DNA of 64,000 nucleotides, taken from positions 1,798,001-1,862,000 of the forward strand of contig NZ_CP060496.1 in assembly GCF_014400405.1 (NCBI RefSeq), given 5' to 3'. The stretch comes from Brachybacterium sp. Z12 (GTDB lineage Bacteria > Actinomycetota > Actinomycetes > Actinomycetales > Dermabacteraceae). This document shows, one piece after another, positions 1 through 10,825 of this stretch. The first letter of the stretch is position 1; each line of letters opens with the position of its first letter. A model generated the notes under the pieces. That model had not been told where the DNA came from. It saw only the letters and a program-made list of their open reading frames with translations, and did no database searches. The position numbers and the translations under genes are program-made.

Positions 1-1
1 C

Positions 2-1073
2 TCCTGGCACGGTGTGGATCGGCTCGAGATCGAGCTCGAGGACGAGGCAGGCACGATCACCGCGATCGCGTACCGCGAGCTGACCGGACAGCCCCGGGTC
101 GGTGAGCGGGTGCTGCTGAACACCAACGCCCTGCGCCGCGAGCTGGGCACCGGCGGGGACGCCATGGTGGTGGCCCGCCTCGACGTGCTGCCCGAGCCCG
201 AGGAGATCGGCGGGCACATGGTCAAGGCCCGCTACACGCCCATGCAGACCATGGTCAACGCGCTGGATGATCCCGAAAGCGAGCACTACGAGACCATCCG
301 CACCGCCAAGGGGATCGACGGGATGCCGGTGGTGGTCGCGGACCTCCATTCCTCGCTGCCGGCCATCATCGCGGGAATCCGGGCCGAGCGACGCTCGGCA
401 AAGATCGCCTACGTGCACACCGACGCCGCCGCCCTGCCGGCCGCCTATTCGCGCAGCGCCGCCCGACTCCGCTCCGCGGATCTGCTCTCCGCAGTGATCA
501 GCGCCGGTCAGTCCTTCGGGGGTGACTTCGAAGCGGTCACCGTCCACTCCGCACTGCTCGGGGCGAAGCACGTGGTGGGCGCTGATGTCGCGATCGTGAT
601 CCAGGGCCCGGGCAACCTCGGCACGGGGACCGGCTGGGGCTTCTCCGGAGTGCAGGCCGCGGAAGCGATCCATGCCGCCGCAGTGCTGGGCGGCCGGCCG
701 GTCGCGACGCTCAGGGTCTCCGGGGCCGACGAGCGCAAGCGCCACCGAGGCCTCTCGCACCACTCCTCGACCGCCTACGGCCGCGCGCTCCTGGCACCCG
801 TGCACCTCCCCGTGCTCCCCGGAACGACAGCCGTTACAACCCTTTTCATGAGTCCGTGCGGAAACAGGTGAAAACCACGATCCTCAAGCCGGCGAAGAAG
901 CGGGGGTGCTGCACCACCTCATTGAGGTCGACGCCAAGGGACTGCGCGATGCGCTCGAGGAGATGCCCGTGCGGATGACCACGATGGGCCGCACCCTGGC
1001 GGAGGATCCCGCGGCGTTCCAGTACGCGGCCCTCGCCGGTCGCTGCGCCGCGACCCTCGCCGCGCGTGACTGA
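2..1073 (+). CDS. DUF3866 family protein, 5' end cut by window
   Basis: Conserved actinobacterial protein of unknown function. The reading frame is open from base 2, so the true start lies before the window. Visible family features are the segment VGERVLLNTNALRRELGTGG near the start, and later a GAKHVVGADVAIVIQGPGNLGTGT stretch (shown here only as landmarks) followed by RHRGLSHHSSTAYGR. The frame breaks twice, near 815-830 and 855-870, and resumes as HHLIEVDAKGLRDALEEM to a stop at 1071-1073; two missing bases restore one frame. It converges on the PH-domain gene, with only four bases between the stops. Family assignment is from memory of the family pattern; function is not known. Confidence 0.75.
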
Positions 1074-1077
1074 GACG

Positions 1078-1544
1078 TCAGTCCCCGCGACTGGCCTCTC
1101 CTCGTTCGCGTACGAGGCGGCGCAGAAGATGGGCCGCAGCGATCGCCCGCTGCCCGTCGTAGCGCTGCACCGCATGCAGGGCGAGGGTCGTGCCGTCCGC
1201 GAGATCGAGGTGCGCCCACGGGTCACCCATCGGGAAGCTGATCCCGATCACCTCCGGCCATTCCAGGGTGCGGGTGCGCATCAGATTGCGGACCACGAGC
1301 TCCTGGGGTCGCGCAGTGACCATCACCGAGGCCTCCAGGTGGCAGAAGACGGCCACGAGCACGCCCATGAGGAGCAGCCCGATGCGGCCGCCGAGCTGGA
1401 AGCTCGTGATCATCACTGCGCCGGCGATCATGCCGGCCATGACGATCGCGGCGCTGAGATAGGCGGCCACGCGCACTGCGCGGGGACGCAGCACGATCGT
1501 GGCATTCCCGTCCCCGTGCCCGTCCAGCGCTCCGGGGTGCTCAT
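1078..1544 (-). CDS. PH-domain membrane protein
   Basis: Small membrane protein of about 155 residues. Two hydrophobic segments come early (around AAYLSAAIVMAGMIAGAVM and IGLLLMGVLVAVFCHLE), followed by a bacterial PH-like domain with MVTARPQELVVRNLMRTR and LEWPEVIGISFPMGDPWAHL. This pattern is typical of actinobacterial proteins encoded just after hisG. The N-terminus MSTPERWTGTGTG is in a different frame from the rest; one missing base near 1505-1512 joins them. ATG codons at 1544 and 1550 are both possible, only 7 or 1 bases from the hisG stop, so it is probably co-transcribed with hisG. The function is unknown. Confidence 0.7.
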
Positions 1545-1551
1545 CGGCATC

Positions 1552-2408
1552 TCAGATGCGGCAGGCCTGGATCGCGGTGACCAGGATGGCGCGGGCGCCG
1601 GCGTCGTAGAGCTCGTCCATCATGCGGTGGGCGGAGCGGGTGTCCACCATCGCGCGCACCGCAGACCACTCGCCGCCGTGCAGCGGGGACACCGTCGGCG
1701 ACTGCAGGCCGGGGTGATCTCGACGGCACGCTCGAGGAGCGCGGAGGGGATGTCGTAGTCGAGCATCACGTACTCACGGGCGACCAGCACACCGCGGATG
1801 CGGCGCGCGAGGACATCGAGCACGTGCGCGCCCTTCTCGTCGAGCTCCAGCCCGGGGCGCGAGAAGAGCACGGCCTGGCTGGTCATGATCGGCTCGCCGA
1901 ACGGCTCCAGACCGGCCTGGCGCAGCGTCGTGCCGGTCTCGACCACATCGGCGATGACATCTGCGACGCCCAGCCGGATCGAGGACTCGACCGCGCCGTC
2001 GAGGTGCACGACCTCTGCGGTGATACCGCGCTCGGCGAGATAATCCTCGACGAGGTTCTCGTAGCTGGTCGCGATGCGTGCGCCCTGCAGCTCGGAGACG
2101 TCGGTGCGGGTCCCGGCTGGCGCGGCGAAGCGGAAGGTGGAGCGGGCGAAGCCCAGCGGCAGGATCTCATCGGCCGGGGTGCGCGAATCCAGCAGCATGT
2201 CCTGCCCGGTGATGCCGACGTCCACGGTGCCGGAGCCTACGTAGACCGCGATGTCCCGGGGGCGCAGGTGGAACAGCTCGACGTCGTTCTCCTCGTCGAC
2301 CACGACGAGCTCCTTGGCCGTGCCGCGGCGGCGGTACCCGGCCTCGTGCAGCAGGTCGGCGGCGGGGTCGGACAGGGCGCCTTTGTTGGGCACGGCGATG
2401 CGGAGCAC
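1552..2408 (-). CDS. hisG: ATP phosphoribosyltransferase, long form
   Basis: First enzyme of histidine synthesis: it joins ATP and PRPP to give phosphoribosyl-ATP in the cytoplasm. The protein starts [20 protein letters not shown] and keeps the family segments [11 protein letters not shown] and [16 protein letters not shown]. The length of about 285 residues and the extra C-terminal domain mark it as the long, histidine-regulated type. The C-terminal part (from [19 protein letters not shown] on) lies in another frame; one missing C near 1708-1712 repairs it and takes the gene to the TGA at 1552. It lies 85 bases downstream of hisE on the same strand, so the two are probably one operon. Feedback inhibition by histidine is family knowledge. 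Confidence 0.93.
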
Positions 2409-2493
2409 AGATCCTCCTCGGCCGGCGCAGCGGCCACGAGATGGGTGGACAGGGAGGGACGACAGAGGGGGCGGCGCGGAACGACCGCCGGGG

Positions 2494-2757
2494 TCAGAGC
2501 TGGCGGTAGACGTCGTCGAGGGAGATGCCCTTGGCGATCATCATCACCTGCAGGTGATAGAGCAACTGGCTGATCTCCATCGCCGCATCGTCCTTGGACT
2601 CGTACTCGCAGGCCATCCACACCTCGGCGGCCTCCTCGACGATCTTCTTGCCGATCTGATGCACGCCGGAATCGAGTTCGCGGACGGTGCCCGACCCCTC
2701 GGGTCGGGTGCGGGCCTTCTCGGTGAGCTCGGCGAACAGTGCCTCGAAATCCTTCAC
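2494..2757 (-). CDS. hisE: Phosphoribosyl-ATP pyrophosphohydrolase
   Basis: Second enzyme of histidine synthesis; it removes pyrophosphate from phosphoribosyl-ATP. The 87-residue protein is intact and of normal family length. The all-alpha MazG-like fold signature is visible: [16 protein letters not shown], whose acidic residues bind magnesium, then [18 protein letters not shown]. In this group HisE is a separate protein, not fused to HisI. It precedes hisG on the same strand. A strong hairpin just upstream (2775-2811) separates it from the transporter gene. Confidence 0.95.
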   Translation of the reverse strand: MKDFEALFAELTEKARTRPEGSGTVRELDSGVHQIGKKIVEEAAEVWMACEYESKDDAAMEISQLLYHLQVMMIAKGISLDDVYRQL

Positions 2758-2774
2758 GCGCCCAGAGTACGCGC

Positions 2775-2811
2775 CCCGGCAGGTGGTCCGCTCATCGGAC
2801 CGCCTGCCGGG
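2775..2811 (-). terminator. Hairpin between transporter gene and hisE
   Basis: Inverted repeat of 16 bases per arm with one G-U-type mismatch and a five-base loop (arms 2775-2790 and 2796-2811). It lies between the stop of the PnuC-type gene and the start of hisE. There is no clear U-run after it, so it may be an imperfect intrinsic terminator of the upstream transcript. Confidence 0.6.
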
Positions 2812-2818
2812 AGGAGTC

Positions 2819-3526
2819 TCACTCCCGGCGCACCGTGGGATCCAGGTGGGCGGTCTCCACCGTCACCCGGGATTCATCGACATCGTGGCGTCGGCGCACG
2901 CCCCACCAGACGAAGAAGCCGACCAGGGTGAAGGCTCCGTAGAACAGGTACATGAAGGCGCTGGCGTAGTAGCCGGCGCTGAGCAGCAGGGGCACGCCGA
3001 CGATGTCGACCGCCACCCAGATCAGCCAGAACTCGACCCAGCCCTTGGCCATCCCGAAGGTGGCCAGCAGGCTGCCCATGAAGATCCAGGCATCGGCCCA
3101 GACCGGCTCGTAGGAGCCGAGCATCCGGAACAGCGGGGTCAGTGCGGCGGTGCCGCCGACGAGTGCGACCAGCAGCAGGGCGCGGGTACCCCAGGAGGCC
3201 CACTGGGGCTCCACTGCGATGCCGCCCTCGTGCTTGGCCTGCTGCCAGCGCACCCAGCCGTAGACGCTGGTCGCGATGAACATGACCTGTCGTCCGGCCT
3301 GGCCGAGCAGGTCCACGGTGTTCGCGCTGCCGAACACCGAGCCCATGAAGACCGTGAGCAGCAGCAGATTGCCGACGATCCCGATGGGCCAGGCCCAGAC
3401 CTTTCGTCGCATGCCGCCCAGGGCGCTGAGGAGTCCGAAGACATTGCCCAGCACCTCTCTGAGGAGGAGGAACTGTCCGCCCGCGAAATCGATTCGCGCG
3501 TCGAAGAGCCACTGCAGGAGATCCAT
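2819..3526 (-). CDS. ribM: PnuC-family vitamin transporter, probably riboflavin (RibM type)
   Basis: Membrane transporter of 235 residues with seven or so hydrophobic segments. PnuC-family landmarks are [15 protein letters not shown] near residue 45, SVYGWVRWQ near 90, and [18 protein letters not shown] in the second half. PnuC proteins carry nicotinamide riboside, but the RibM/PnuX branch carries riboflavin. The gene is preceded by an FMN riboswitch, so riboflavin is the likely substrate. The start ATG at 3524-3526 has an AAAGGA ribosome site. The transcript probably ends at the 2775-2811 hairpin. Substrate is inferred from the riboswitch, not from residues. Confidence 0.82.
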   Translation of the reverse strand: MDLLQWLFDARIDFAGGQFLLLREVLGNVFGLLSALGGMRRKVWAWPIGIVGNLLLLTVFMGSVFGSANTVDLLGQAGRQVMFIATSVYGWVRWQQAKHEGGIAVEPQWASWGTRALLLVALVGGTAALTPLFRMLGSYEPVWADAWIFMGSLLATFGMAKGWVEFWLIWVAVDIVGVPLLLSAGYYASAFMYLFYGAFTLVGFFVWWGVRRRHDVDESRVTVETAHLDPTVRRE

Positions 3527-3619
3527 GTCGGTCCTTTCGCCGTCGGATGCAGTGGCTCCGGGGGAAAAGGGTTCCGGCAGGGCATCACGGCGCGCGCAGA
3601 GCGCCCCGAGGACCTGCAG

Positions 3620-3737
3620 GACGTGCGCCTCTCATCCAGGCTGTACTGTCGGTGCCGGAATTTCACCGGCTCCACCGCCGAAGCGGGTCGCGGACTATCA
3701 CCGCCGGCTCGGAATTTCACCGACCCCGGAGCACGTC
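3620..3737 (-). promoter_or_regulatory. FMN riboswitch (RFN element)
   Basis: On the minus strand the leader holds the hallmark blocks of the FMN aptamer: GGTGAAATTCC, GAGCCGGCGGTGATAGTCC, a second GCCGGTGAAATTCCGGC arm, and GGATGAGAG near the 3' side. The closing stem P1 is a perfect seven-base pairing of GACGTGC and GCACGTC (3731-3737 with 3620-3626). Just after the aptamer, GGTCCT (3609-3614) can pair with AGGACC (3530-3535), which covers the ribosome site of the transporter gene. This suggests control of translation start: FMN bound, site hidden. The aptamer is seen directly; the switching mechanism is inference. Confidence 0.93.
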
Positions 3738-3768
3738 ACTGGTTGTGACCAGGTCATCTTAGACCGAT

Positions 3769-3811
3769 GGCCCCGTCACCGGGTGTGGGGGTGAACACCT
3801 GTGACGGGGCC
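3769..3811 (-). terminator. Hairpin downstream of rpe
   Basis: Perfect 11-base inverted repeat (3769-3779 and 3801-3811) with a 21-base loop, located after the rpe stop and before the riboswitch. It probably ends the fmt-rsmB-rpe transcript. No U-run follows. Confidence 0.55.
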
Positions 3812-3840
3812 GTGAACGGTGGGGCGCTGGGCCGCGTCGC

Positions 3841-4527
3841 TCAGTGGGCGGCGTGACCCCGGGCGAGCTCGCGCAGGGCGGAGATCTCCTCGGCCGCATC
3901 CTGCGCGCGGTAGATCGCAGAACCAGCGACGAAGACGTTCGCCCCGGCCTCCGCGCAACGCTCGATGGTCTCGCGGCTGACCCCGCCATCGACCTGGATC
4001 GACACCTCGAGGTTCGACTCGCTGATCGCCGAGCGGGCCCGGCGGATCTTCGGGAGCATCGTCTCCAGGAAGCTCTGACCGCCGAAGCCGGGCTCGACCG
4101 TCATGATCAGCAGCATGTCGAACTCGCCGATGATGTCGAGGATCGGCTCGACCGCGGTGGCGGGCCGCAGGGCGATGCCCGCCTGCGCGTTCTTGCGGCG
4201 CAGGTCCCGGGCCAGCTTCACCGGGGCGCGGGCGGCCTCGAGGTGGAAGGTGACCGAGGAGGCGCCGGCCTCGGCGAAGACGGGTGCCTGGACATCCGCA
4301 TCGTCGATCATCAGATGGGCGTCGATCGGGATGCTGCTGCGCTCGACGATCTGCTCGACCATGGACGGGCCGAAGGTCAGGTTCGGGACGAAATGGTTGT
4401 CCATCACGTCGACGTGGACGCTGTCGGCGGTGGAGATCTTGTCCAGCTCGGTGCCGATCGTCATGAAATCGGCGTTCAGGATGCTGGGGTGGATGTAGTG
4501 ACCGTCGGTCGAGTACGGGGTGTTCAT
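3841..4527 (-). CDS. rpe: Ribulose-phosphate 3-epimerase
   Basis: Pentose-phosphate pathway enzyme interconverting ribulose 5-phosphate and xylulose 5-phosphate. TIM-barrel landmarks: [29 protein letters not shown] (metal-binding His and Asp), [20 protein letters not shown], and [11 protein letters not shown] with the catalytic aspartate. Length about 228 residues is normal. The ATG at 4525-4527 is chosen because it overlaps the rsmB stop as ATGA and gives the usual N-terminus, although the frame is open further upstream. It is the last gene of the fmt-rsmB-rpe run. Confidence 0.95.
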   Translation of the reverse strand: MNTPYSTDGHYIHPSILNADFMTIGTELDKISTADSVHVDVMDNHFVPNLTFGPSMVEQIVERSSIPIDAHLMIDDADVQAPVFAEAGASSVTFHLEAARAPVKLARDLRRKNAQAGIALRPATAVEPILDIIGEFDMLLIMTVEPGFGGQSFLETMLPKIRRARSAISESNLEVSIQVDGGVSRETIERCAEAGANVFVAGSAIYRAQDAAEEISALRELARGHAAH

Positions 4528-6139
4528 GCCGTCGGGAGTCCTTCCTCGGTGGGTGCGTGCTGCTTGCGGAGCAGGGAGATGTACATGGCGTCGGTGCCGT
4601 GGACGTGGGGCCACAGCTGGACTGCAGGGCCCTCGCCGAGCTCGATGTCCTGCTGTGCGGCGGGCAGGACCCCAGCGCGCACGGCCTCGCGCGCGTCGAG
4701 CTGCTCGACGTCATCGCGCCGCTTGAGCACATCGGCGACGATCAGCCGCGTCTCGGCCAGATGCGGGGAGCAGGTCACGTAGGCCACCACTCCCCCGGGC
4801 GCGGCCGCGTCGAGGGCGGAGGCGAGCAGGGCGCGCTGCACCCCGCCGAGCTGGCCGACATCCGCGGGGGTGCGGCGCCAGCGGGCCTCGGGGCGGCGGC
4901 GCAGCGCGCCGAGGCCGGAGCAGGGGACGTCGACGAGGACCCGGGAGAAGCGTCCAGGTTGCTCGGTGCCGAGGGTGGTTCCGTCGGCGGTGCGGGTGGT
5001 GATCTCGCAACCGGCCTCGCGCAGCGTGGCCACGGCGCGGTCCACCAGTTCGGTGCGGTGCTCCTGGAGCTCGACCGCGAGCAGATCCGCGTCGTGGCCG
5101 ACGGACAGGCCGCCCAGCAGCGCGGCCTTGCCGCCGGGGCCCGCGCACAGATCCAGCCAGTGCTCGTCCTCGGCGAGGACCAGATCGTCGGCGCCGAGGG
5201 CGAGGGCGAGGGCCGCGAGCTGGCTGCCCTCGTCCTGGACCGCGACCCGGCCCTCCTTGACCGGGTCCATGCCGCCGGGGTCGCCGGAGGGCCAGGAGGC
5301 CGCGAAGATGCTCAGCCGTCCCTGGCTCGCACCGTGATCGATCAGCTCGTCGAGGTCGGTGAGGCCGGGACGCATCACCAGCGACACGGCCGGAGCCGCG
5401 TTCTGGGCGGCGAGCAGCTCGTCGATCTCCTCGCGCGAGCGTCCGTGACCGGCCAGCGCGTCAGTCAGGGCGCGCACCACCCAGCGCGGGTGGGAGTGCA
5501 CCACGGCGAGATGCCCGGTGAGGTCCTTCTCGCGGTCGGGGGCGACCTCGGTGATCCACTGCTCGAGATCCTGCTGTCCCACCTTGCGCAGCACCGCATT
5601 GGCGAAGCTCGCCGCACCTGCGCCGACCTCGGCGCGGGCCAGGGCCACGGTCTCGGAGGTCGCGGCGTGCGGTGCGACGGTCATGTCCAGCAGCTGGTAG
5701 GCGCCGAGCCGCAGCACGTCCAGCAGCGCCGGATCGACCTCCTTCAGCGGGCGGTCCACGCAGGCGGCGAGGATCGCGTCGAGCCGTCCCTGTGCGCGCA
5801 GCGAGCCGTAGAACAGCTCGGTGGTGAAGGCGGCGTCACGCCCCGAGACGCGGTGGCTGCGCAGCAGGCGCGGCAGCACCAGGTTGGCGTAGGAGTCCTC
5901 CTCGCGCACCAGGCGCAGCCCTTCGAAGGCGACCTGGCGGGAGGGGGTCGAGCTGCGGGAGCGCTCGGAGGGGCGGGAGGTGGAGTAGCCACGGCGCGGG
6001 CCGCCCTGGCCGCGGGAGCCGGAGCGTTCACGGCCCTGGGCGTCGCGGGAGCGGTCCCCGTCGCGTCCTCGGCCGCGGCTGCTCCCCTGGCCTCGTCGCG
6101 GCGGCCGCGGTCCTGACCTCCCCGTCGCTCCTCGCTCAT
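4524..6139 (-). CDS. rsmB: 16S rRNA m5C967 methyltransferase (RsmB/Sun type)
   Basis: Methylates a cytosine in 16S rRNA using SAM. An N-terminal NusB-like RNA-binding domain ([20 protein letters not shown] onward) is followed by a Rossmann methyltransferase domain with [16 protein letters not shown] (SAM site), [20 protein letters not shown] (PC motif) and [15 protein letters not shown] (TCS motif with the catalytic Cys). A basic, glycine/arginine/serine-rich tail of about 60 residues precedes the NusB part. The start [19 protein letters not shown] (ATG 6137-6139, overlapping the fmt stop as ATGA) is in another frame; one missing G near 6075-6085 joins it. The end overlaps the rpe start by ATGA. 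Confidence 0.92.
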
Positions 6140-7089
6140 GCGCTCTCTCCGTCCTGCAGCTCGTCGGTGAATCGGGCTTCGGCGTCCAGCGCCGCGCCGC
6201 GGGCCCAGTCCGCCGCCCGCATCGGCCGCTTCCCGGCCGGTGCGAGGGTGGACAGGGCGATGGCATCGGTGCCGGTGCCCACGAGCACCTGGCGTTTGGT
6301 GGCCTCGATCCGACCGGGTGGGAGCGGTGCGTGCTCCGGGGCCTGTTCGACGCCGAGGATCTTTGCACGGGCGCCGTCCAGCAGCGTCCAGGCGCCGGGC
6401 TGCGGGCTCATGCCACGGATGTGGGCGCTGACCTCGTCGGCGCTGCGGGTCCAGTCGATCCGCGCCTCTGCAGTGGTGAGCTTCGCAGCGTGGGTCGCGG
6501 CGTCGTGGTCCTGCGGGGTGAGCTCGGCGGTGCCGTCCTCGAGGGCGTCCAGCGCCTGGAGCAGCACTGCGGCCCCGTCGATGGACATCCTCTCGAGCAG
6601 CTCGCCGGAGGTCTCGAACTCGCCGACGGCCGTCTGCTCGGTGGCGATCACGTCACCGGTGTCCAGGCCCGCCTCGAGCCGGAACACGCTCATGCCGGTG
6701 CTGCGCTGTCCGGCGAGGACGGCGCGCTGGGCGGGGGCTGCACCCCGCCAGGCCGGCAGCAGTGAGAAGTGCAGGTTCACCCAGCCAAGGCGGGGGATCT
6801 CGAGCGCTGCGGCCGGAACCATGTTCCCGTAGGCGACCACGGGCGCGGCGTCGGGGGCGAGCTCGCGGATCTGCTGCTGGACGGCGTCGTCGCGCAGCGT
6901 GCGCGGGGTGAGCACCGGGATCCCCGCCTCGAGGGCGAGGGCCTTGACGGGGGACGGCGCGAGCCTGCGGCCGCGGCCGGAGGGGGCGTCGGGTCGGGTC
7001 AGCACGCCCACCACCTCGTGCGAGGAGTCGAGCAGCGTGCGCAGGGACGGGAGGGCGGCCTCGGGGGTGCCGGCGAAGAGGAGACGCAT
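6136..7089 (-). CDS. fmt: Methionyl-tRNA formyltransferase
   Basis: Formylates the initiator Met-tRNA using 10-formyl-tetrahydrofolate. The 317-residue protein is intact and of normal length. The N-terminus MRLLFAGTPEAALPSL is typical; the catalytic Asn and His are in NLHFSLLPAWRGAAP and the Asp in LDTGDV. The C-terminal tRNA-binding domain includes GMSPQPGAWTLLDG. The gene overlaps rsmB by ATGA, as in many bacteria where fmt and rsmB are coupled. Confidence 0.97.
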   Translation of the reverse strand: MRLLFAGTPEAALPSLRTLLDSSHEVVGVLTRPDAPSGRGRRLAPSPVKALALEAGIPVLTPRTLRDDAVQQQIRELAPDAAPVVAYGNMVPAAALEIPRLGWVNLHFSLLPAWRGAAPAQRAVLAGQRSTGMSVFRLEAGLDTGDVIATEQTAVGEFETSGELLERMSIDGAAVLLQALDALEDGTAELTPQDHDAATHAAKLTTAEARIDWTRSADEVSAHIRGMSPQPGAWTLLDGARAKILGVEQAPEHAPLPPGRIEATKRQVLVGTGTDAIALSTLAPAGKRPMRAADWARGAALDAEARFTDELQDGESA

Positions 7090-7119
7090 GATGCCCCGAG
7101 TCTACGGCGGCGTCACTGG

Positions 7120-8746
7120 TCAGTAGACGAGCTGGAACACCCACACGGCGATGCTCATGGTGGCGGCCGTGATCAGGACGATCCCGATGAGGTTCAGCAC
7201 CACGCCCGCCTTCGCCATCTGCGGGATCTGCACATAGCCGGAGCCGTAGGCGATCGCATTCGGGGGTGTGGCGACCGGGAGCATGAAGGCACAGGTCGCG
7301 GCGATCGCCACCGGGATGGCGAGCAGCATCGGGTCGATGCCGATGCCCACGGCGACCGCGGTGGCCACCGGCAGGAAGGTGGCGGCGGTGGCAGTGTTGG
7401 AGGTCAGCTCGGTGAGGAAGAGGATGCCGGCTGCAGCGATGGCCACGATCAGCACCACCGGCAGGCCGCCGAGCCCGGCGGTGACCTCGCCGATCCAGGT
7501 GGTCAGGCCCGAGGAGCTGAACTGCGAGGACAGCGCGAGGCCGCCGCCGAACAGGAGCAGCACGCCCCAGGGCAGCTTCACCGCCGCATCCCAGTCCAGC
7601 AGGCGCACGCCGCGGGCGGCGCCGGCGGGCATCACGAACAGCACCAGGCCGACGAGCATCGCGATCCCGGCGTCCGAGATCGGCGGGTCCTCGGCACCGA
7701 GGGCATCAGAGATGAGCGGGATGAACACCCAGCAGAGGGCTGCCAGCACGAAGATCACCGCGACACGGATCTCACCGGAGGAGAGCGGGCCCAGCTTGCG
7801 CCGCTCCTCACGGATCAGCTCGGCGCCGCCGGGGATCTCGGCGATCTCGGGCTTGAACAGCACCTTGGTCAGCAGCAGCCAGGCGATGACCATGAAAATC
7901 ACAGCCAGCGGCCCCCACCAGCATCCAGCGGCCGAATCCGAGGGTGATGCCGAACTCCTGGCTCATGTGCGCGGCCAGCAGCGCGTTGGGCGGGGTGCCG
8001 ATGATCGTGGCGAGCGATCCGATCGAGGCGGCGTAGGCGATGCCGAGCATCATGGCGGTGCCGAAGTTCGACCGCACGGCCTCCGAGGAGGGGCCCGGGG
8101 CTCCCTCCTCCGGATGGGGGTCCACGCCCTCGCCGGGCTCCTCGCCCTTGGCCGCGGCGTCCTCCAGGCGGAGCTTGTTCACCAGCATCAGCACCGACAG
8201 CCCGATCGGCAGCATCATCACCGCGGTCGCCGTGTTCGAGACCCACATCGAGATGAAGCCGGTGGCGACCATGAAGCCGAGCACCAGCAGGGAGGGGCTG
8301 GCGCCGATCGAGCCGACGATCGCGAGGGCGATCCGTCGGTGGAGGTTCCAGCGCTGCATCCCCAGCGCGAGCATGAACCCGCCCATGAACAGGAAGATCA
8401 CGTTGTTGCCGTAGGAGGCGCCCACGTCATCGACCGCGACCTCGGAGTTCAGCACGGGGAAGACCACCAGCGGCACGAGTGCGGTCGCGGGGATCGGCAG
8501 TGCCTCCGTCATCCACCAGACGGCCATGAGGATCGCGATGGCCGCGGTGAGCTTGGCCCCGTGGGGCACATCGGCCGGCATGAGCAGGTAGATCGCGACC
8601 GCTAAGAGCGGCCCGAGCGCCAGGCCCAGTCGACGCACGAGCAGGGTGCGGCCGGATTCCGCCGGTGCGCGCTCCCCCTCGGAGAGATCGGGACGGTCTT
8701 CCGTCGAGGACTCCTGCGGCGTGCTCCCGGTGTGGGGCGTCATCAT
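7120..8746 (-). CDS. DASS (SLC13) family sodium/dicarboxylate symporter
   Basis: Inner-membrane symporter of about 540 residues, likely moving dicarboxylates or related anions with sodium. Both halves carry the family SNT motif: MWVSNTATAVMMLPIG in the first repeat and LTELTSNTATAATFLPV in the second. Many hydrophobic helices are visible; a charged loop rich in Glu/Asp/Pro lies near residues 220-240. The start is a pair of ATG codons (8744-8746) after an AGGAG site. The frame changes near 7905-7915 at a G/C run; adding two bases gives GAPLAVIFMVIAWLL. It lies between fmt and priA with its own start signal. The substrate is not determined. Confidence 0.88.
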
Positions 8747-8828
8747 GTCTCCTGCATCGCATCGTCGCGGTGTGGCACGTGTGACACCGCACACTACGGG
8801 AGCAGGAGGGAACCGGCGCAGATTCCGC

Positions 8829-10825
8829 TCAGAACACGTCGGGCGGGTCCAGCCGCACACGCAGCGATCCGCGTGCCTTACGGGCGCTGCGCGCGGCGAC
8901 TCCGGCGCGCAGCGCGACGGCGAGTTCTCGCGAGCGGGCCGGTTCGATGCGCACCACGGCCCGGGCCCGGCCTGCGGCATCGGGCCCCTCGAGATCGACC
9001 GGGCCGAACACGTCGGTGCCGTCCGGCAGCTCGACGGCCTCCAGGAAGGCGCGGCAGGCCTCGCGGTCTCCCACGATCTCCGCGACGCGGCGGAACGGCG
9101 GCAGGTCCAGCTCACGGCGGTCCTCGAGCACCCGGTCGAGGAAGAACGTGGAGCGGTGCGCCACCAGGTCCCGGATCGCGGGCAGCGTGGAGGTGCCCAC
9201 CACCAGCACCTCCCCGCCCTCGTCGGCGCTGCGCACCAGGGCGATCGCGCCGCGCCAGCGTCTCACCGCCTCGATGTCCGCGTCGAAGGCGGCGCGTCCC
9301 AGCAGCGCGTCCGCGTCCAGCAGCAGGCAGGCGGCGTAGCGGCCCGGGGGTGCGGGTTCGGCGCCCGGGGTGGCGACGATGATCGCCTGGTCCGGCACGG
9401 CGTCGTCCTCGACGGCGCCGTGCGCCCCGCCCGCGACCTTGAGCGTGGTACCGGGGAAGGCGCGGTGCAGCTCCTCGGCGGTGCGGGTGGATCCGATGAC
9501 CATGGCCCGCACCTGGGTGCGGTCGCATTCGGGGCAGCGGTACCCGTCCTCGCGGCGGCCGCAGACCCGGCAGTGGAGGGGTCCGTTGCGGCCGCTCTGC
9601 GAGAGGGGGGCGGAGCAGTGCGGGCACTGGGCCCGGGTGCGGCAGAAGGTGCAGGCGATCGCGGGCGCGTAGCCGGAGCGAGGCACCTGGACGAGCACCG
9701 GCCCCTTCTCGAGCCCGCGGCGGATCACCCGCATCGCCTCCTGCGGCAGCCGTGAGCGTCCCGAGGCTCCTTCGCGCTCACGCAGGTATTCGTCCATCGC
9801 CACGATCCGTGGTCGCACCGCGGTGACGGGGCCGGGCAGCGGCTCCAGGCGCGCGAGGTAGCCCAGATCGCCGAGGGCCCGCAGCGTCACGGAGTCGCTC
9901 GCGCTGAGGAACAGCAGCGCGCAGCGCTCCTCGGCGGAGCGGCACTGCAGCACGGTGCGGGTGTGCGGGTAGGGAGAACGAGGCTCCTCGAGCAGATCGT
10001 CCGCCTCGTCCCAGCAGATGACCAGCGCCAGCCCCTGGACCGGGGCGAAGGCGGCGGAGCGGTTGCCGAGCACCACGCGGGTCGCGCCGCGAAGGATCCG
10101 GCGGAAGGTCCGGTAGCGCTTCTCGGGGCCCTCGGTGCCGGCGAGGATCTCGTGCGCGATGCCGCGTTCGTCGAGCACCCGGCTCAGCCGGGCGACGTCC
10201 CGCTGATCGGGGGCGATGACGAGCGCTCCCTGCTCGGTATCGAGGTCTCCGATCGCATCGGCGGCGATCTCGGTCCAGGTGTCGTTCGCGTCCAGGGTGA
10301 GGCTGGCGCGGGGCACCGGTCCCTCCTGGCTGCCGGCGCGCGCGAGCAGGGCGGCGAGTCCCGGGTAACGGTCCCCGGGGCGGGCGGGGGCGGGCTGTGC
10401 GTCCGCGTCAGGCGTCGCGGCCGACGGGGTTCAGCAGGTTCGCCCGCCTCGGGTTCCTTCTCGGCGGCGGCCCGATCGGCCTTCTCGGCGCGGGCGTGGC
10501 GCGGCGGCAGGGCCAGGCGCAGCACGTCCCCGACAGTCCCGGCGCAGCGTTCGGCGACCTCCTCGCACACGCGCATCATCGCGGGCGGGACCACGACGTC
10601 CTCGGAGACCAGGCGGTGCAGCGGGGCGAGGGCGCGATCGGTGGTCGGCGCGGCGTGGCGCCCGAGCACGATCCCTTCGGTGTCCTTGCCGGAGAAGCGC
10701 ACCCGTACCCGCATCCCGGGCCCTGCGGCCTGCGTGGCGGGGGTGACGGCGTACTCGAAGGGACGGTCCAGGTGAGGCAGCACTCCCACCAGGCGCACGC
10801 TCGCCACCGGGAGCTCCTCGACCAC
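8829..10825 (-). CDS. priA: PriA-like primosomal protein N' lacking helicase motifs
   Basis: Actinobacterial PriA homologue expected to act in replication restart. The N-terminal DNA-binding domain shows LPHLDRPFEYAV and GMRVRVRFSGKDTEGIVLGR. The zinc domain is complete, with four Cys pairs (CTFC, CPHC, CRVC, CPEC). The Walker A and DEAH helicase motifs are not seen; VICWDEADDLLEEPRS stands in their place, as in other actinobacterial PriA proteins described as probably non-helicase. One missing C near 10425-10432 joins the two halves. The GTG at 10823-10825 is the first start codon in frame, but the frame stays open upstream to about 10985 and includes GGQEPLFAAP, a common PriA N-terminal feature, so the real start may lie further up. 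Confidence 0.87.

Noticed and set aside
4557-6116. Long plus-strand open frame of over 500 codons opposite rsmB; similar ones at 14618-15979 and 15778-17412
   Set aside because: They lie antisense to well-supported genes and have Gly/Ala/Arg/His-rich compositions typical of high-GC shadow frames.
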